DNA of 64,000 bases from Cyathus striatus (GCA_025738555.1 JAOVFP010000011.1:2294001-2358000), one strand, 5' to 3'. Shown: positions 10,873 through 22,679, counted from the first letter of the stretch. Numbers and translations are program-made. Notes: generated from the letters alone by a model not told the origin.

Positions 10873-12060
10873 ATGTATGGATGTCGGTGCAGGACATCCC
10901 CTTTTATATGTCCTCCATTCGCTCTCGCAATTACTCGTCGTGTACGTCTTGTTTTAGACCTGCTTACTCCTGAACAGGTGGTTGACGTATTCACTCCGAC
11001 AGTGGCAGCACTAGTCGTTTTGACTTGGGAGTGGGCCTCGGCGTTCCCTCATGAACTGGAATGGATATGGACGTGCGTATACTGTTTCCTTCTTCGTACC
11101 TCACAAAATAAAATGTTGTTCCTCTAGACGACCTATAACTGTTGTTAAATGTATTTATATATATGCTCGATACGTCGGGTTGGTAGTGCAGATGTACGTT
11201 GCACCGTTTATTCTACTCCAGTCTACATTTTACATTGGACATTCTCAGAGTGAACTACTTTTACCTCTTCGAGCTGTTTTCGACAGTCCCCATACCTGAA
11301 CATGCTTGCAGGACATGGTATATTGTCTTAATGTCTATGGGAATATGTCTGCTTCTGGCAATTGATTTTATTCTTATGCTTAGAGGTGCGCAGTTCTCCT
11401 TCTATAGTCATCATTAATATTCATGTCCATCGTTCAATAAAAGTGTATGCATTGTACAATAAATCAACCGCAGTTGCGATTGTCATGGGGACTTTAGGAA
11501 TATGTCAGATCATCCTAGAAATTTTATGCATCGTGCGTTCAATGCCTCATATACCATTCGATCCCATATGCAATTCAACGGATGAACCGCAAGAATTATA
11601 CTATTTCGTGTTCGTTTATTATCTAAAGACCATAATCTGAAGTAATAGCTTATTTTTTCTATGAAGTGCACTGGAGGGTCTCATCCAGTTGGTTATATGG
11701 ACCATGATGTTCAGGCGGCGCATGGTGTTAGGTTCAAGAAGCGTTGGCAGAATCCCATTGGTGGAACTGCTTGTCAGGGATGGAACATGTGTTGCGGTTG
11801 TGACCTGTGGTAAGCTTTCCTCGTGCGTTCTCTCCATTTGATCTGATCCTCACTCTTTTAAGCCATTTGCTTTTATAACCTGCCACGCACTTTACATACA
11901 GAAACGAACAAGGTACATCTCATATTGGTTTGGCCAATTACATTCTTCTCTGGAGCTGTATGTGCTCAATTTCCATATTACGCATAGTGCTTAAATATCA
12001 CATCTAGGCATGTAGACTTGTGATGAACATGCATTGTTTTGAACTACGGCCTCACCCTAC
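10873..12060 (+). pseudogene. Multi-pass membrane protein relic (DUF6533-like)
   Basis: Hydrophobic fragments appear in successive frames: RTWYIVLMSMGICLLLAIDFILMLR (about 11311-11385), then VYALYNKSTAVAIVMG (about 11440-11490), then ALEGLIQLVIWTMMF (about 11668-11715), then PLVELLVRDGTC (11756-11795). The order DFILMLR-(V)YALYNKS-VRDG matches the gene at 20830-22670, where DLILTLRVCAIYGNNK and RDGTLYF occupy the same places; such proteins in agaricomycetes are annotated as DUF6533 seven-helix proteins of unknown function. Short introns may explain some frame changes, but stops and the lack of a recognisable N-terminal DUF6533 motif suggest decay. Confidence 0.5.
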
Positions 12061-12539
12061 ATCCACCGAGATCAATCTTACTTCTGTATTTGGGATTACG
12101 GTTGATGACCCGTAGTTGTAAAAATTAAGCGTCGTAATCCACGCATATTTCTTTGCATTAATGATCACTTTTAACTTAGGCTTTATGGGTCAATGTGAGC
12201 ATATTGGAGTAAAATTATACATGAGCGTGATTATATATCTTATATTCACTCACACTCAAGTTACTGGAAATATTCGTGAGCGCGAAATGAGAGTGCGTGT
12301 CGCAGTCTGTTGCTTCGCAGCTCATATTAGAGTGCCTGAGGTATCCTTCATAGTGTCCGAGGTTCGAGAGTTGGGCTGATTTGGTCTGATGGTGAGAGCG
12401 TTGAGGTGTATTGCAGAAAAAGGTTGAACGGCAGACGTGTTGACGCGTTTGACGGACAAGTCACGTGATGATACGCGAACATGTCAGATTGTCAATTCTG
12501 CAGTGCAGGCGAAAGGCCTGCTCTACACGGCATCACTGA

Positions 12540-14870
12540 TTTTATTTATAACAAAGTGAAGATATTTAACGAAAACTTAACATACAACGCACGTTAAAGG
12601 GAAAGCTTGACGAATCCCAGTTTTTAGTTCTATTCTTTTTATACATACTAAATTAACTTGTTGCACCATATTTTAACTGTCACTATTTCAGCATGAATTT
12701 TGTTTGAACAGAATTTAATTAGTATACTCAACTTTCTTTTTAGCCTGGTACTTAATGGAATAGTAGAGAGTAGGACATTTGGCCCTCTGCTGCTTGCTTC
12801 TCGTGCACGCTGTATATTACGAGCACGAAAAATAAACTCCAACATATACAAGGCATGTATGCCTGTAGGGAATCGAACCCCTACTTGATTTCGTACACGA
12901 GGCATTAAAGTGTGGTATCTGCTTACCAGTGGCGCTACTGATTTTGTGTATAACAAAGCAAATGCTTATGTCTTGAGGAAAAGTTTATATTTTCACTTGA
13001 AAAATGATGGGTTTGTATCTACATAATGGAACAGCAGAGCATGGAACATTCGACCCACTACCTCTTGCTTCTCAGCATACATTATCATGGGCACGAAAAA
13101 AAGACTTCAGTGAGAAGTTAGGTACCTATGAGGAATTGAACCCCTATTCTATTCCACGGAGTCTATCAAGATGTGAACTGTGATATCCACTTTACCAGTG
13201 GTGCCGCTGATTTTGTTTATAATAAAGAGCAGATATCTACTACAAATATTCATGTCAACACACAGATGTACGCCTGGGGAATTGAACCTCTGATTGATTT
13301 CTGCACGAGGCTCTCAATGCATGATATCCTCTTTACCAATAGCATCACCGATTTTTTTCTATAATAAAGCTAAGATATCCTTTTCAATGTACATGTTCAG
13401 GGGCACAAAAGAAAAGAGTTCAAAGGGAATAGTATGGCACCTGTGAGGATTTGAACCCCTACTTCATTTCATGCACGAGACTATCGAAGTGTGGTATCAG
13501 CTTTACCAGTGGCGCTGCTGATTTGGTTTATAAAAAGCAAGGATATCTAGTGAAAGAAGGCTCATTTCAATATATAGCCTGATACTTAACGGAATACTAG
13601 CAGAGAGTAGTGGAACGTTCTAAGTATATTACGGGCCCGAAAAAAAAAATCACACACCTAGAAAAGACAAGTACGTTTGTGGGGGATTGAACCCTACTTT
13701 ATTTCGTGCACAAGGCTATCATGGTGTGGTATCCGCTGTACCAACGGCGCCGCTTATTTTGTGTATAACAAGGCAAATATGTCTGGAGGAGAAGGTTATA
13801 TTTCTTTTTGAAAAAATATGGCTTGGTATCTACATAATGGAACAGCAGAGCATAGAACATTCGACCCACTACCTCTTACTTTTCGGTGTACATTACCATG
13901 GGCACAAAATAAAAAGACTTCAGTGGGAAGTTATGCACCTGTGGGGAATTGAACCTCTACTTGATTTCGTGCACGAGGCTATCAATGTCCGCTTTACCAA
14001 TGGCGCCACTGATTTTATGTATAACAAAGCAAGGATATCTAGTGAAAAAAGGTTTATAATGTGACTTGAAAAAAGGTTATCCTGGTAGCCTCAAGTTGAC
14101 TAGAACCGTAGATAGCGGAACGTTCGAGGCACTACCGCTCACTTCTCATGATTTGAACTGCTACCGCTTGCTTTTCGATGTACGCTGTATATTACGGGCT
14201 CAAAAATAAATTTGAATTTGTTAAGGGCATGATGTACGCCTGTGTGGTTTTGAACACCCACTTGATTTCTTGCACGGAGGTGATCATGGTGTGGTATCCG
14301 CTTTACAAACGGTGTTGCTGATTTTGTTTATAATAAAGCAAAGAAAACAAGTTTTAAATTTGACTGAATTTTGTTTTAGCCTAGTAATTAATAAAATATT
14401 AGAGAGTGGAGCGTTCCACGCACCATCGCCCGCTTTTCGGTCTACACCGCACTTTATTACGGGAACGAAAAATAAATTTTATTTTATGCAGGGGTTATAC
14501 ATACGTCGGTAAGGAATTGAATCCCTAATTGATCCTCCGATCGTGAAGCTATCAAAGTGTGGCATCTGGTTTATCAACGACGCCGTTGATTTTTTATAAT
14601 AAAGCGTACTAGTTAAGTATCTACTAAAATACGATCTGATGAACTTTCCTGAAGAATTGAACCTCTGATTGATCTCCTGCGTGGGTCAGTTCGGTGTGTG
14701 GTGTCCGATTTACCAATGGCGCTGTTGATTTGGTTCATAATAAACCGTAGATATCTACTAAAAAAATACAGGTGTAATACGCCGATGGGGACTCCTGCCG
14801 CTAGCAAGCCTTGCATCTTGTATGGAAGGCAAGAGTACTCAGTGATAACGACTTCACCCACGGTATGGTA
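12540..14870 (-). repeat. Tandem array of degenerate tRNA-like units (array 1)
   Basis: About nine units on the minus strand, spaced 140-300 bp, each hold a tRNA-like segment. Their B-box motifs (GGTTCAAATCC or variants) sit near 12875, 13139, 13280, 13452, 13688, 13950, 14253, 14516 and 14657. Read on the minus strand a unit has a TATA-like TTATAAAC just upstream, GCGCCATTGGTAAAGC (acceptor strand plus A box), an anticodon arm CTTGAT...ATCAAG with a long loop containing palindromic TCGTGCACGA, and a T arm GGGGTTCAAATCCCC. A spacer body follows with CGTGCCCGTAATATACAG. The units are diverged and some have lost box sequences. They may be a tRNA-derived SINE family arranged in tandem, or an expanded tRNA gene cluster. 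Confidence 0.75.
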
Positions 14871-15006
14871 AGTATAACTGCTATTTCTAGATTACTGAAG
14901 TGCGGTAAGAAAGCTTAAAAATACAACTGTGTTACAAGCTTGTTTATACAAGGTGGTGTTCTATGCGCCAAATTTTTGAAAAAATCCATCAAGGGGGTTG
15001 GGGCAC

Positions 15007-15108
15007 TACGCCGAAGGGGAGTCGAACCCCTGCCGCTTGCTAACATAATGTGTTTACCAATTCACTATATATGGAAGGCAAGCATGATAACCGCTTCACC
15101 ATCGGCGT
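15007..15108 (-). tRNA. tRNA-Gly(TCC) with an intron
   Basis: Read on the minus strand from 15108, a perfect 7-bp acceptor stem forms between ACGCCGA and TCGGCGT with discriminator A. The D region has GGTGAAGCGGTTATCA. The anticodon stem CTTGC/GCAAG encloses loop CTTCCA-A giving anticodon TCC (glycine). The T arm is AGGGGTTCGACTCCCCT with a perfect B box. About 30 nt of intron lie one base 3' of the anticodon, the canonical position for eukaryotic tRNA introns. It stands at the edge of tRNA-like array 1 and is repeated almost exactly at 33887-33988. Confidence 0.85.
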
Positions 15109-15260
15109 GTACAAAAGATGTGATAAGACCGTGAGAAGACACGTCTAGTGGGTGGCAGTGCAGTGACGCGCTCGCAGCTCTCCTTACCAACGCACAACAA
15201 ATTATCCATATCACAAACTGCGCACAGCACGCACGCAGTGTTTCTTTCTCTCCAACCACC

Positions 15261-15655
15261 ATGATCCTCCGTCGCCCTCCATGGGCCACAGGCTCGTCCT
15301 CATCTTCATCTTCATTCTTCCCTAGCTTTCTTTCATTCTCTGTTCTATGTATCTGTCTAGGTTTGTTGGGAGAAGTGGGAGCGGTAGACCCAAGACATAG
15401 TTTGACCTCCTTCAAGAATCTGCCTGCTAATTTATTTTTCATCGATGATACCGAGGTACGTCTCCCTTCTCTCCCTTTCCGATTTAAGCCAAAATGGAAG
15501 CTAAAGTACGGAATTGCTAGTCGGCACTCTACCACGACTCGATAGAAGGCATCATATACGTGTCCCAGAACGAGGAGAAGAGCTGGAATAAAGCAGATGA
15601 TATTCCAAAGGGGAAGGCTACGATGGTCATTGAGCATCCTTTTAATAACCATTAT
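15261..15655 (+). pseudogene. VPS10 sortilin-like receptor, exons 1-2 only (copy 1)
   Basis: Exon 1 (15261-15455) encodes a Ser-rich start, a hydrophobic signal segment (about residues 18-36) and SLTSFKNLPANLFFIDDTE. Exon 2 (15521-15655), after an intron ending TAG, encodes HDSIEGIIYVSQNEEKSW...DDIPKGKATMVIEHPF. This is the start of the VPS10 beta-propeller of fungal vacuolar sorting receptors, which carry proteins from the Golgi to the vacuole. Both splice junctions are phase 0 and the frame is intact. The gene then breaks off within the next intron near 15700 and runs into a GMC oxidoreductase fragment, so it cannot make a receptor. It is nearly identical to 34141-34538, the copy-2 exons. 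Confidence 0.85.
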
Positions 15656-15803
15656 GTGATTTTTTGTGTTTCTGCTTTGGGTTGGGCTTGGGGGAGGGAA
15701 CTATGCAGCATGCTTATTGTGTACTACATCCTACCCTCCCACCCTCATAGTATAATCCTGTGCTCAGCCATTTTAAATAAAAGATATCGTTCTTAGGCAA
15801 AGC

Positions 15804-16222
15804 ATGGAAGTCGCACATAATCTGTGTGTAGCCTTCCAGGCGCTGATCAGTGATTTGTTCGGCGCTGAGTTGTCCCCTGGTACGACTGTGCAGACTTATG
15901 AAGATTGGGACAATTGGCCTAGGAGTGAAGGTGCTAAAATGCAGTATCATCCTACCGCAAGCTGTGTGATGCTCCCTTGTTCACTTGGTGGTGTGGTAGG
16001 TAAGAGGACAAAAGTACACGGAATGGAGAATGTGCGAATCGTGGATTCGAGTGTCTACCCATTTGAATTTGCTGCTAATGTACGTGTTCTCTTTTCCTTT
16101 TTATCCCCCTTGTTTGAATTTCGCTGATGATGTTGTATATTTAGCTTGCATCTGCGACGTACGAACTAGCCGAGCTAGGCGCACAACTGATTAAGGACAA
16201 CCCAATTATTGTCAATGTGTAG
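15804..16222 (+). pseudogene. GMC oxidoreductase, C-terminal fragment (relic A)
   Basis: Exon 15804 to about 16078 encodes the end of the GMC C-terminal domain: HPTASCVMLPCSLGGVVGKRTKV, where the HP-x-x-S motif holds the catalytic His region, and ENVRIVDSSVYPFEFAAN. After an intron the frame continues LASATYELAELGAQLIKDNP to a stop at 16220-16222. GMC flavoenzymes of this type in basidiomycetes are aryl-alcohol and related oxidases that make peroxide. The N-terminal FAD domain is absent and VPS10 exons lie directly upstream, so this is a truncated copy brought in by rearrangement. The same C-terminal exon recurs at about 50820 and 53027. Confidence 0.85.
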
Positions 16223-16733
16223 GTATCATTTGCTATGTCCGAAGCTAGGAGTTCGTATGCTGAATTGGCGGTTCTGGAAATGGTGACTTTTGTGCTTCTA
16301 CAACTGCTTTCTGTCCTGTAGATATAATTTCTGTTCGATGCATGCGACACCTCATTTTACTTATCTCTTCTCTGCAACGCCTTATTTTCCATGACCCGAC
16401 TTTCTGACACCTGTGAAGTAGATAGCTTTATTAGCTCATGAACTAAATTCATGTGTTGTATAAGGTAGAAGTAGTCATGATTTTGTAGTACGATTTTAGG
16501 CCGGGAACAGTAGATAACCATACAGAGGGGTAATGCTGTTGAGACATGAGATAGATATAAAAGAACTGCTAACAGCGCCACATATCATGTATGTTTGCTT
16601 AGGTAGAACTTGGTTGAAAAAGATGCCTTTAATTTGTACTTGGTCATCGAGAACGACAAAGCTTGAACTTACATCAGGTACACAAAATATAGTTATAGGT
16701 GCGAAGGAAACATAGTAACCACTCCAAACTCAA

Positions 16734-18008
16734 TTATAGACAAGACTCATCCTCGACCCTCCAATACCCGAAGATGTTGGGCCAATCATAAATACCCTGT
16801 CAGCAAATAAAATTGTAATATTAGTAAGTAAAATAACATGTATGGAACATATAAAGAACCAGGGAACATACCCAGTTTTCACAATGTTCTGGTCCATCAA
16901 AGTGTCTGCCTTTAAAGTCAACAGGAGTCTTAATGCAGACATCACGCCAGTCATATGCTTCACTAAGAGTGAAATGCTCTAGGTGATGCTGAACTTCCTA
17001 TGTAAGGAATAACATTCAGACCAACACATACTCAAGGGAGGGAAGTGGTTACCCGCAGTCCAGAGCCAGGCGCTGTACATCCCTACGGAATGGAGTTAAA
17101 AGTAAAAATGTCCGAAAACAGGTTCTGAAATACTCACATTGTCTTGGTATCTATTCCACCTCGGTTTACACCCGGGCTCGTCAAAATCTACCTCCCAATG
17201 ACCCCGCACCCCCTGTTCTCCTAAATCATCGCACCACATAGGCTTCACCTCTCTCCCATGCACCCTCGCAGCCGTCTCCATACAAGCTGCGATTCGATCG
17301 CCTGTATAAGCCTGAATGCGTTGTAACGTAGACGAGTATCGTCTGCTGTTGTAGCTCTCGCACTTGCCAATATCCAATGGACCCCAAAACATTCCTGCCT
17401 TCTGACGCTCCTCCTCCTCTGTTTTACGTTTTTGTACCTTCCGTTCCCACTCATCGTCCATATCTTTAAGTCGTTTCTTGTACTCCAGTATTTCTTCCTC
17501 CATACGTTTACGAATCGAGGGCCGGTCAGTGTTGCAGTGATATGTTGTCCCCCATGATGCAACTAGTGTGATGAAAATGGATGTTAACAGTACTAGGTGA
17601 AGCCAATTGAACCTAGTAGGCTTGTGTGTTTTCTGTGATGTAAGATTTGAACCAAGAAGAGGTTCGTGGTCCAATTCCCTAGTATCTGAGGGAGCGGATA
17701 AAGTATGGATATAAAAATGTACCGCAGCATAACGAGAAATTCGAAATGGACGTACTAGAAGTGTCAGGAGGAGCTTGGTAACCTACATCGGCTGCGTTGT
17801 ACGATGGGGGAGAGTCTCCACTACATGTACATATTGGAACTTACAGATGATGCATCAGATGAGTGATGACATACCTTTTAGATGATACGAGGGTTGGATC
17901 TTGGTGGTTTGTCCGGGTCATATCGTAGTATCGCGCTTCTCGTGGTGGGGGGTTTGGAAAACGGTGGTATGGAACAGTGGGAAGCGGACTTTCAAAATCG
18001 TGCAGCAT
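16734..18008 (-). CDS. Conserved basidiomycete membrane protein, intact, six exons
   Basis: I infer exons 17875-18008, 17783-17820, 17138-17685, 17053-17082, 16872-16997 and 16734-16796, all with GT-AG borders and compatible phases, giving 312 aa. The protein has a Pro/Ser-rich N-terminus (PREARYYD, GDSPPSYNAADVD), one membrane segment (LHLVLLTSIFITLVASWG), and a charged coiled coil (MEEEILEYKKRLKDMDDEWERKV). A Cys/Trp-rich lumenal or extracellular part follows, with GHWEVDFDEPGC, GCTAPGSGLR, HFDGPEHCENW and a final GYWRVEDESC. This pattern is common in agaricomycete genomes as a family of unknown function. The upstream frame stays open for some codons, so a further 5' exon is possible. It is the best-preserved host gene in the window. 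Confidence 0.8.
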
Positions 18009-18029
18009 TTCAACATCTGAGCGCCCATT

Positions 18030-19600
18030 TGCCAACCATTTAGATATCTGTAGGTTTACACGTGTAAAGCTTCCTCGTCAGAAAAAGTGTGTGCAGCTTA
18101 CATAGGATTTCAGGTCATGGAATGTCCCGAAATACCTTTATTAGTCACACAACGTCATTGCAAGGCATTAAAATATAAAGCAGTAAGGCCGGCAAGCCGC
18201 AAAGCCCACTACTTTCTTGAAGAGCGTTGATAATTAACTGTTTACTCAGTAAGTGCAGTAAATTAATTTATGCCCTATACTGTGTTATTAAATAGTTAGT
18301 GAGTGTAAATCTATGTAGAACCAACAATACGACTGGATTTTTTCTCGCTGTCGATAATCCACTAAATTATCCCAAGCTCTTCACGAAATCCAACAGTTTT
18401 ATTAGTTCTATTTGTTCAAGTTGTCATGGCGAAAAATAGATATGAAGAATACACGTAACAGGTAAGGGATCGAATGGGTATATCATAACGTGTAATGATC
18501 AAATAATGATTGACTTTGGGCATGGCATGTCATCGAGTCAGGTCTTCGCAGAAAGGACAGTTGGGTTGTATGACGGAACCATTACAACTGACCATAGATG
18601 ACATGGATAGCAGGCTACAGGGAATACGACACAGTAGTGCCATCATGACAACATTGAACAAGGCGAAAAGGGAGGGGGGAAAAAGGGTCCTAGTCCCACA
18701 CAACGAAATGAGCCTCTGAGGTGGTTGAAGTGTCCCACTAGCCACGTGAGGTGAGTCGGGGTCAACAAGGGTCAATTACTTGGCTTGGATTCTCTTGGAA
18801 ATCCAAGCCTGCACGTTGAAGGAACAACAAGGTAGCGAAGTGGTGTGATACACGATATGTGGCGCCGTAACTCAAAAATGAAAATTAACAAATGAAAATA
18901 ACACTGAAGAGCTGAAAGAGAAGAGAAAATGGCAGAAACAAGGTGGGAAAATGAATGTATGAAGGGACATGGATAGGAGCAAAGAAATAAAAGGAGAAGG
19001 AATCACTCACAAATTCTTGTCTGTTCCGCTTGATGAGGATCCGGAACACGTCGGGTTCTATCTAGTGGCGAGGCGACGGAGTGTGCACGAGAACTAGAGT
19101 GTAGTGCAGAGTGCGGTGATATTTGTACGAGGAAGAGAGAAGGAGGGGTAACGTACTGAACCAGACATGTTCCAGCAGTTAGTTAACATGGGGCGCAAGT
19201 AGTAGGTGACGTAACTTGGGATCGACATAATATATGCACTTTGACACTAATCATTGATTTATGTATCAACTAGAAATGAACCAATAAATAAGAGAATTAG
19301 TCTATCACAAGAAGAAATAACCATACCACCCACACGAAATCTCCATGCCCTAACACATAAACATGAAGCATGATGAAATACGATTGTATGGTCTTCTCCA
19401 GTGTACATGGTATCATTCAGGGAATTCGACTCATGGGCTAGGTGAAGAAGCCAATGCGGACGAAATAACGAAAAATTGAGCATCCAGATAGCATGCTGAT
19501 AAGGAATGGGATGAGTATGCATGCGGGGTTGAGGGTAACACGTTGTCACAGATATTCAGAAAAGCTCCAGCTAATCAAGTTGAGATCTTATCTAAGATCC
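18030..19600. other. Stretch without recognisable gene
   Basis: I see no protein family or RNA. A short segment at 19540-19605, read on the minus strand, matches 23410-23472 (shared GATCTCAAC...TGATT.GCTGGAGCT), so a dispersed repeat fragment ends there. The minus strand at 19020-19140 could be an exon ending in a GTGAGT donor, but nothing in it is recognisable. Confidence 0.4.
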
Positions 19601-19604
19601 TCAT

Positions 19605-20600
19605 AAGTATACTGTAAATGTTATACTTGGCGTTGGCACTTGAGACATACCAAATGTTCCGGAGGCCATATATAATTGTAAAGAGCTGACAGATGTTTGT
19701 GTAATTCCAGTTTCGAGAAGTGTACCATTCATGCTCGCTGATGATTCTTTACTAAGACTCACAGATTAAGTCACTGGCAATACTTTCTGTTATTAATCTC
19801 GGACTTACAGAAACATAATAGTGGTGTGGCAAAACTTACTGCTAGCCTGGGGATTCAGTGGGGACAGATTGCGAGAGTAACATTCCTCGTGCCACAGTCA
19901 ATATATATTTAAGGAAACATTAAATCAAGCTAGGAAACAGAAGACAGTGATGTTGGGAGCGTGTATGTGAACCGGATAAAGATTAATATAATGTGCGCAT
20001 AGTCGGGTCCCGTATATACCCTCACGACGAATGACAATACACAATAGCGATGTAGGAAGTAAAACTGGAACTGTCACCCATATAATTGATGTTTACAGCA
20101 CGCGATACTACATATCTTATTTTATTTTATTTTATTTTATTTTATTTTATTTTATTTTATTTTTTTCAATCCTAGTTTATTAAGTCAGTTGTGGAGAACC
20201 ATATGTCACGACTACGCAGTGTATACTACTCTAATGATTTGGGGGGATGATCTGATTGGTGTATGTATCTACTTGTAAGGTGAACTCGGGCTGGTGAGCC
20301 AGAGGTGAGGAGGTCCGATCCGAGTGGGAAAGGGTGGGGGTAGGTCCTCAACTACGCTACGTATGAGGGGGGTAGAAACGGGTATATTAGGTTCGCGTGA
20401 TACTACATAGTGACCAACGCGATTGTTATCGCAGGCAGCTACATCAATCACTAGATTTCTGTCACTTGATATTGAAAATATAGCAATGATATCTTGATGT
20501 AAGTCACCGGCTTGAAGGCTTCCCTCACACTTATAGTATAGGTCTGTTAAACTCAACGAATAAAAAGGCTTATCCTGGCTTTAAGCCAGGACATCACAGC
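19605..20600. repeat. Segmental repeat, copy 1 (paralogous to 31190-31930)
   Basis: From 19605 the sequence follows 31196 onward for about 500 bp with scattered differences (for example TTGAGACATACCAAAT and GCTAGCCTGGGGATTCAGTG in both). It then continues past a small LINE insertion (20115-20398) in step with 31709-31905. A shorter motif, AGTGACCAACGCGATTG followed by GGCAGCTACATCAATCACT, is itself duplicated within each copy (20408 and 20650; 31714 and 31965). Read on the minus strand, 19605-19800 resembles the Ser/Thr-rich coding relic at 31260-31400. Confidence 0.8.
20115..20398 (-). mobile_element. 5'-truncated LINE insertion with (TAAAA)n tail
   Basis: On the minus strand the segment reads the last codons of an ORF (REPNIPVSTPLIRSVVEDL ... 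TSPSSPYK, then a stop at about 20269), a short 3' region and a tail of nine TAAAA repeats (20117-20161). It is bounded by GATACTACATA at 20104-20114 and 20399-20409. The paralogous repeat at 31694-31712 has the uninterrupted site. The truncated 5' end, repeat tail and 11-bp duplication are hallmarks of target-primed LINE insertion. The C-terminal ORF piece itself is too short to place in a clade. Confidence 0.85.
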
Positions 20601-20829
20601 CGTATCGTTGATGTGCACACAAGATGCCTACAATAGTGATATCATATGTAATAGTGACCAACGCGATTGTTACTGGCAGCTACATCAATCACTGGATTCC
20701 TGTCACCTGATATTGAAACATAGATTGATGTTGAAGATTTTCAGATTTGACACGAACTGCCTCCGCACTTATTACTATAAGTATGGGGTCATCCTATGTG
20801 AGCTAAATTCGCCCTACTGGCAAGCAAGC

Positions 20830-22670
20830 ATGGTAGACGATAGCCAACTTCAAGTAATAGTAGATCTTCTTAACTTAACTAGGAAGTTAGATCTTGTATT
20901 CGGTACGCCATTAGGCTTCGTTATATTAATACTTACATACATCCTAACATGATTTTGCAGTTGCCGCCGCATCTTCACTTTCATATGATATTGCTCGCTC
21001 TTTCACTGATGAGGTACGACTGATGAAGCCACTCATTACCATCATATTTTAAATCTACTTAATAACAGGTGAAATACATATGGTGGTATGTAATGCTTAC
21101 AAGTGATAATGGACTCTTATCTTTATATAAATTGATGATTACGGTCAGGGGGATGGATTGGTCCCTTCCCAAAGTACTGTATATTGTATCAAGATACTAC
21201 TGCCCTGCCTATCTCATGTAAGTTTGATATCTGAGCTCCATTCAAGTGAATATTACTTATAACCCATTTTCTACTTATGACATGTTTAGCACTGAAATAA
21301 TTTGTATGGGATCATCAACGTTGCAGTGGTACCTATTGTAATAGAAATTTTAGTACCTCTATATGGCCCCAATGAATATGCATCTTTGAAGGTATGTCGT
21401 CACTTCTGTTTGTAGTGCCACACTAATCATTATCTTATTATTAGGCGTAACTTAACTCAGAATACATATAGTTACTGTGAACTAACACATCTTCATAGTT
21501 GCCGTGCAGCCGCATTGATTCATGACTGGTAAGGTACCAATAAAGTCACAAATTCAATCTAATGTAGTCACTTTTACAGTGGCGGTATGGTCGTTATTGT
21601 GACAAGTGTCGACCTGATATTGACACTCCGAGTATGCGCAATTTACGGGAACAACAAGAGAAGTAATAACCATCTTATCATTAAAGATGAAGATTCAATG
21701 ATAATTCACTTGATAGTAATTTTGCTCCTTGCAATAGCATTTATTGGTGAGTAGACTAGTAAACATTTATTTACAAGGAATGTGTAAATCTTTATCTTTA
21801 TTTATTAAGCTGAATTCGAGTCTGTATGCCCTCCCGCACGGATACGAATAATCAGACTTACACCCACCCTAGACTACAGTAACTATATTACTGTATATTT
21901 CCTTGGACGATGCTGGAGCGAGTTTTGCTATTCCACACCTTTTATGTTCATTCTCAAATGTCGGCAGATTGAATTTCTTTACAAGTTTACAAAACACAGT
22001 TTTAGGTGCAGTGCTGGCTTTCCACGGTACGTTTACCATTATTTTTATGGATGTCTTGCAATTATTCGAATGTGACAGCTATATTATTTTTGTTAACTAT
22101 CATCAGAATTACGATGGACTATGTTCAGGACCAGGGAGGACTAAAAAACGCCCTTCGAAACGTAGCAAGAAGAGGCGAAAACACTACACCCCTCTATTCT
22201 AGAGTGGTTCGCGATGGGACATTGTACTTTTGGTGTATTTTTTGTATGATACTTGACACGCTGTTTAACATATTTTCTTACCTCTACAACAACCAGTCTC
22301 TACGTTGGTCCAGACGTTAGGTCCATTGAACGATGATATATCAGATTTTGTAGTACCGTGCGTGAAGTTTTGGGATTTTGTCACTTCAATGTTTTAATCT
22401 CACTTATTTTTATTTTCTTTAGTTTCTATTTCGCACTTTTCTCATTCTCGGTGGGCCTGATCTCATTAAGTACATAGATATATTAGTAACTCCTCTCTTT
22501 TCCAGGGATCCCATTTGATCTTGGACCTTAAACGTTTGGCCGATGAAGACACAAATGCAGATGCTTATACTATGTCTCAATCAATATTTTTTGCTCAATC
22601 TCACAGCAGCATGGGAAGTGGATTAGATGAAGAGATATGGGATCGGGTATTGGGATCAGCCAACATTTGA
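20830..22670 (+). CDS. DUF6533-like seven-helix membrane protein
   Basis: Exons traced with compatible phase are 20830-20902, 20961-21013, 21069-21085 and 21149-21216. They give a start MVDDSQLQ and the DUF6533 core VAAASSLSYDIARSFTDEVKYIWWGMDWSLPKVLYIVSRYY. Later exons hold GGMVVIVTSVDLILTLRVCAIYGNNK (about 21590-21665), FESVCPPARIR, RDGTLYFWCIFCMILDTLFN (about 22213-22272) and GSHLILDLKRLADED (about 22507-22551), ending at TGA 22668-22670. Such proteins are widespread in agaricomycetes, with unknown function, probably in the plasma membrane. The acceptor before the exon encoding NNLYGIINVAVVPIV (near 21304) reads TG instead of AG, so either my model is wrong there or the gene has a splice defect. 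Confidence 0.65.
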
Positions 22671-22679
22671 GATAGTAGC

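Noticed and set aside
12540..14870. CRISPR-like array
   Set aside because: The repeats are tRNA-like with variable, partly homologous spacers in a eukaryotic context; no CRISPR repeat structure or cas genes.
15065..15652. 195-aa minus-strand ORF opposite VPS10 exons
   Set aside because: It runs antisense through tRNA-Gly, the flank and VPS10 exons and intron; it is a shadow frame.
20117..20161. TTTTA run as a simple microsatellite
   Set aside because: It lies exactly at the 3' end of a truncated LINE flanked by an 11-bp duplication, so it is the element's tail.
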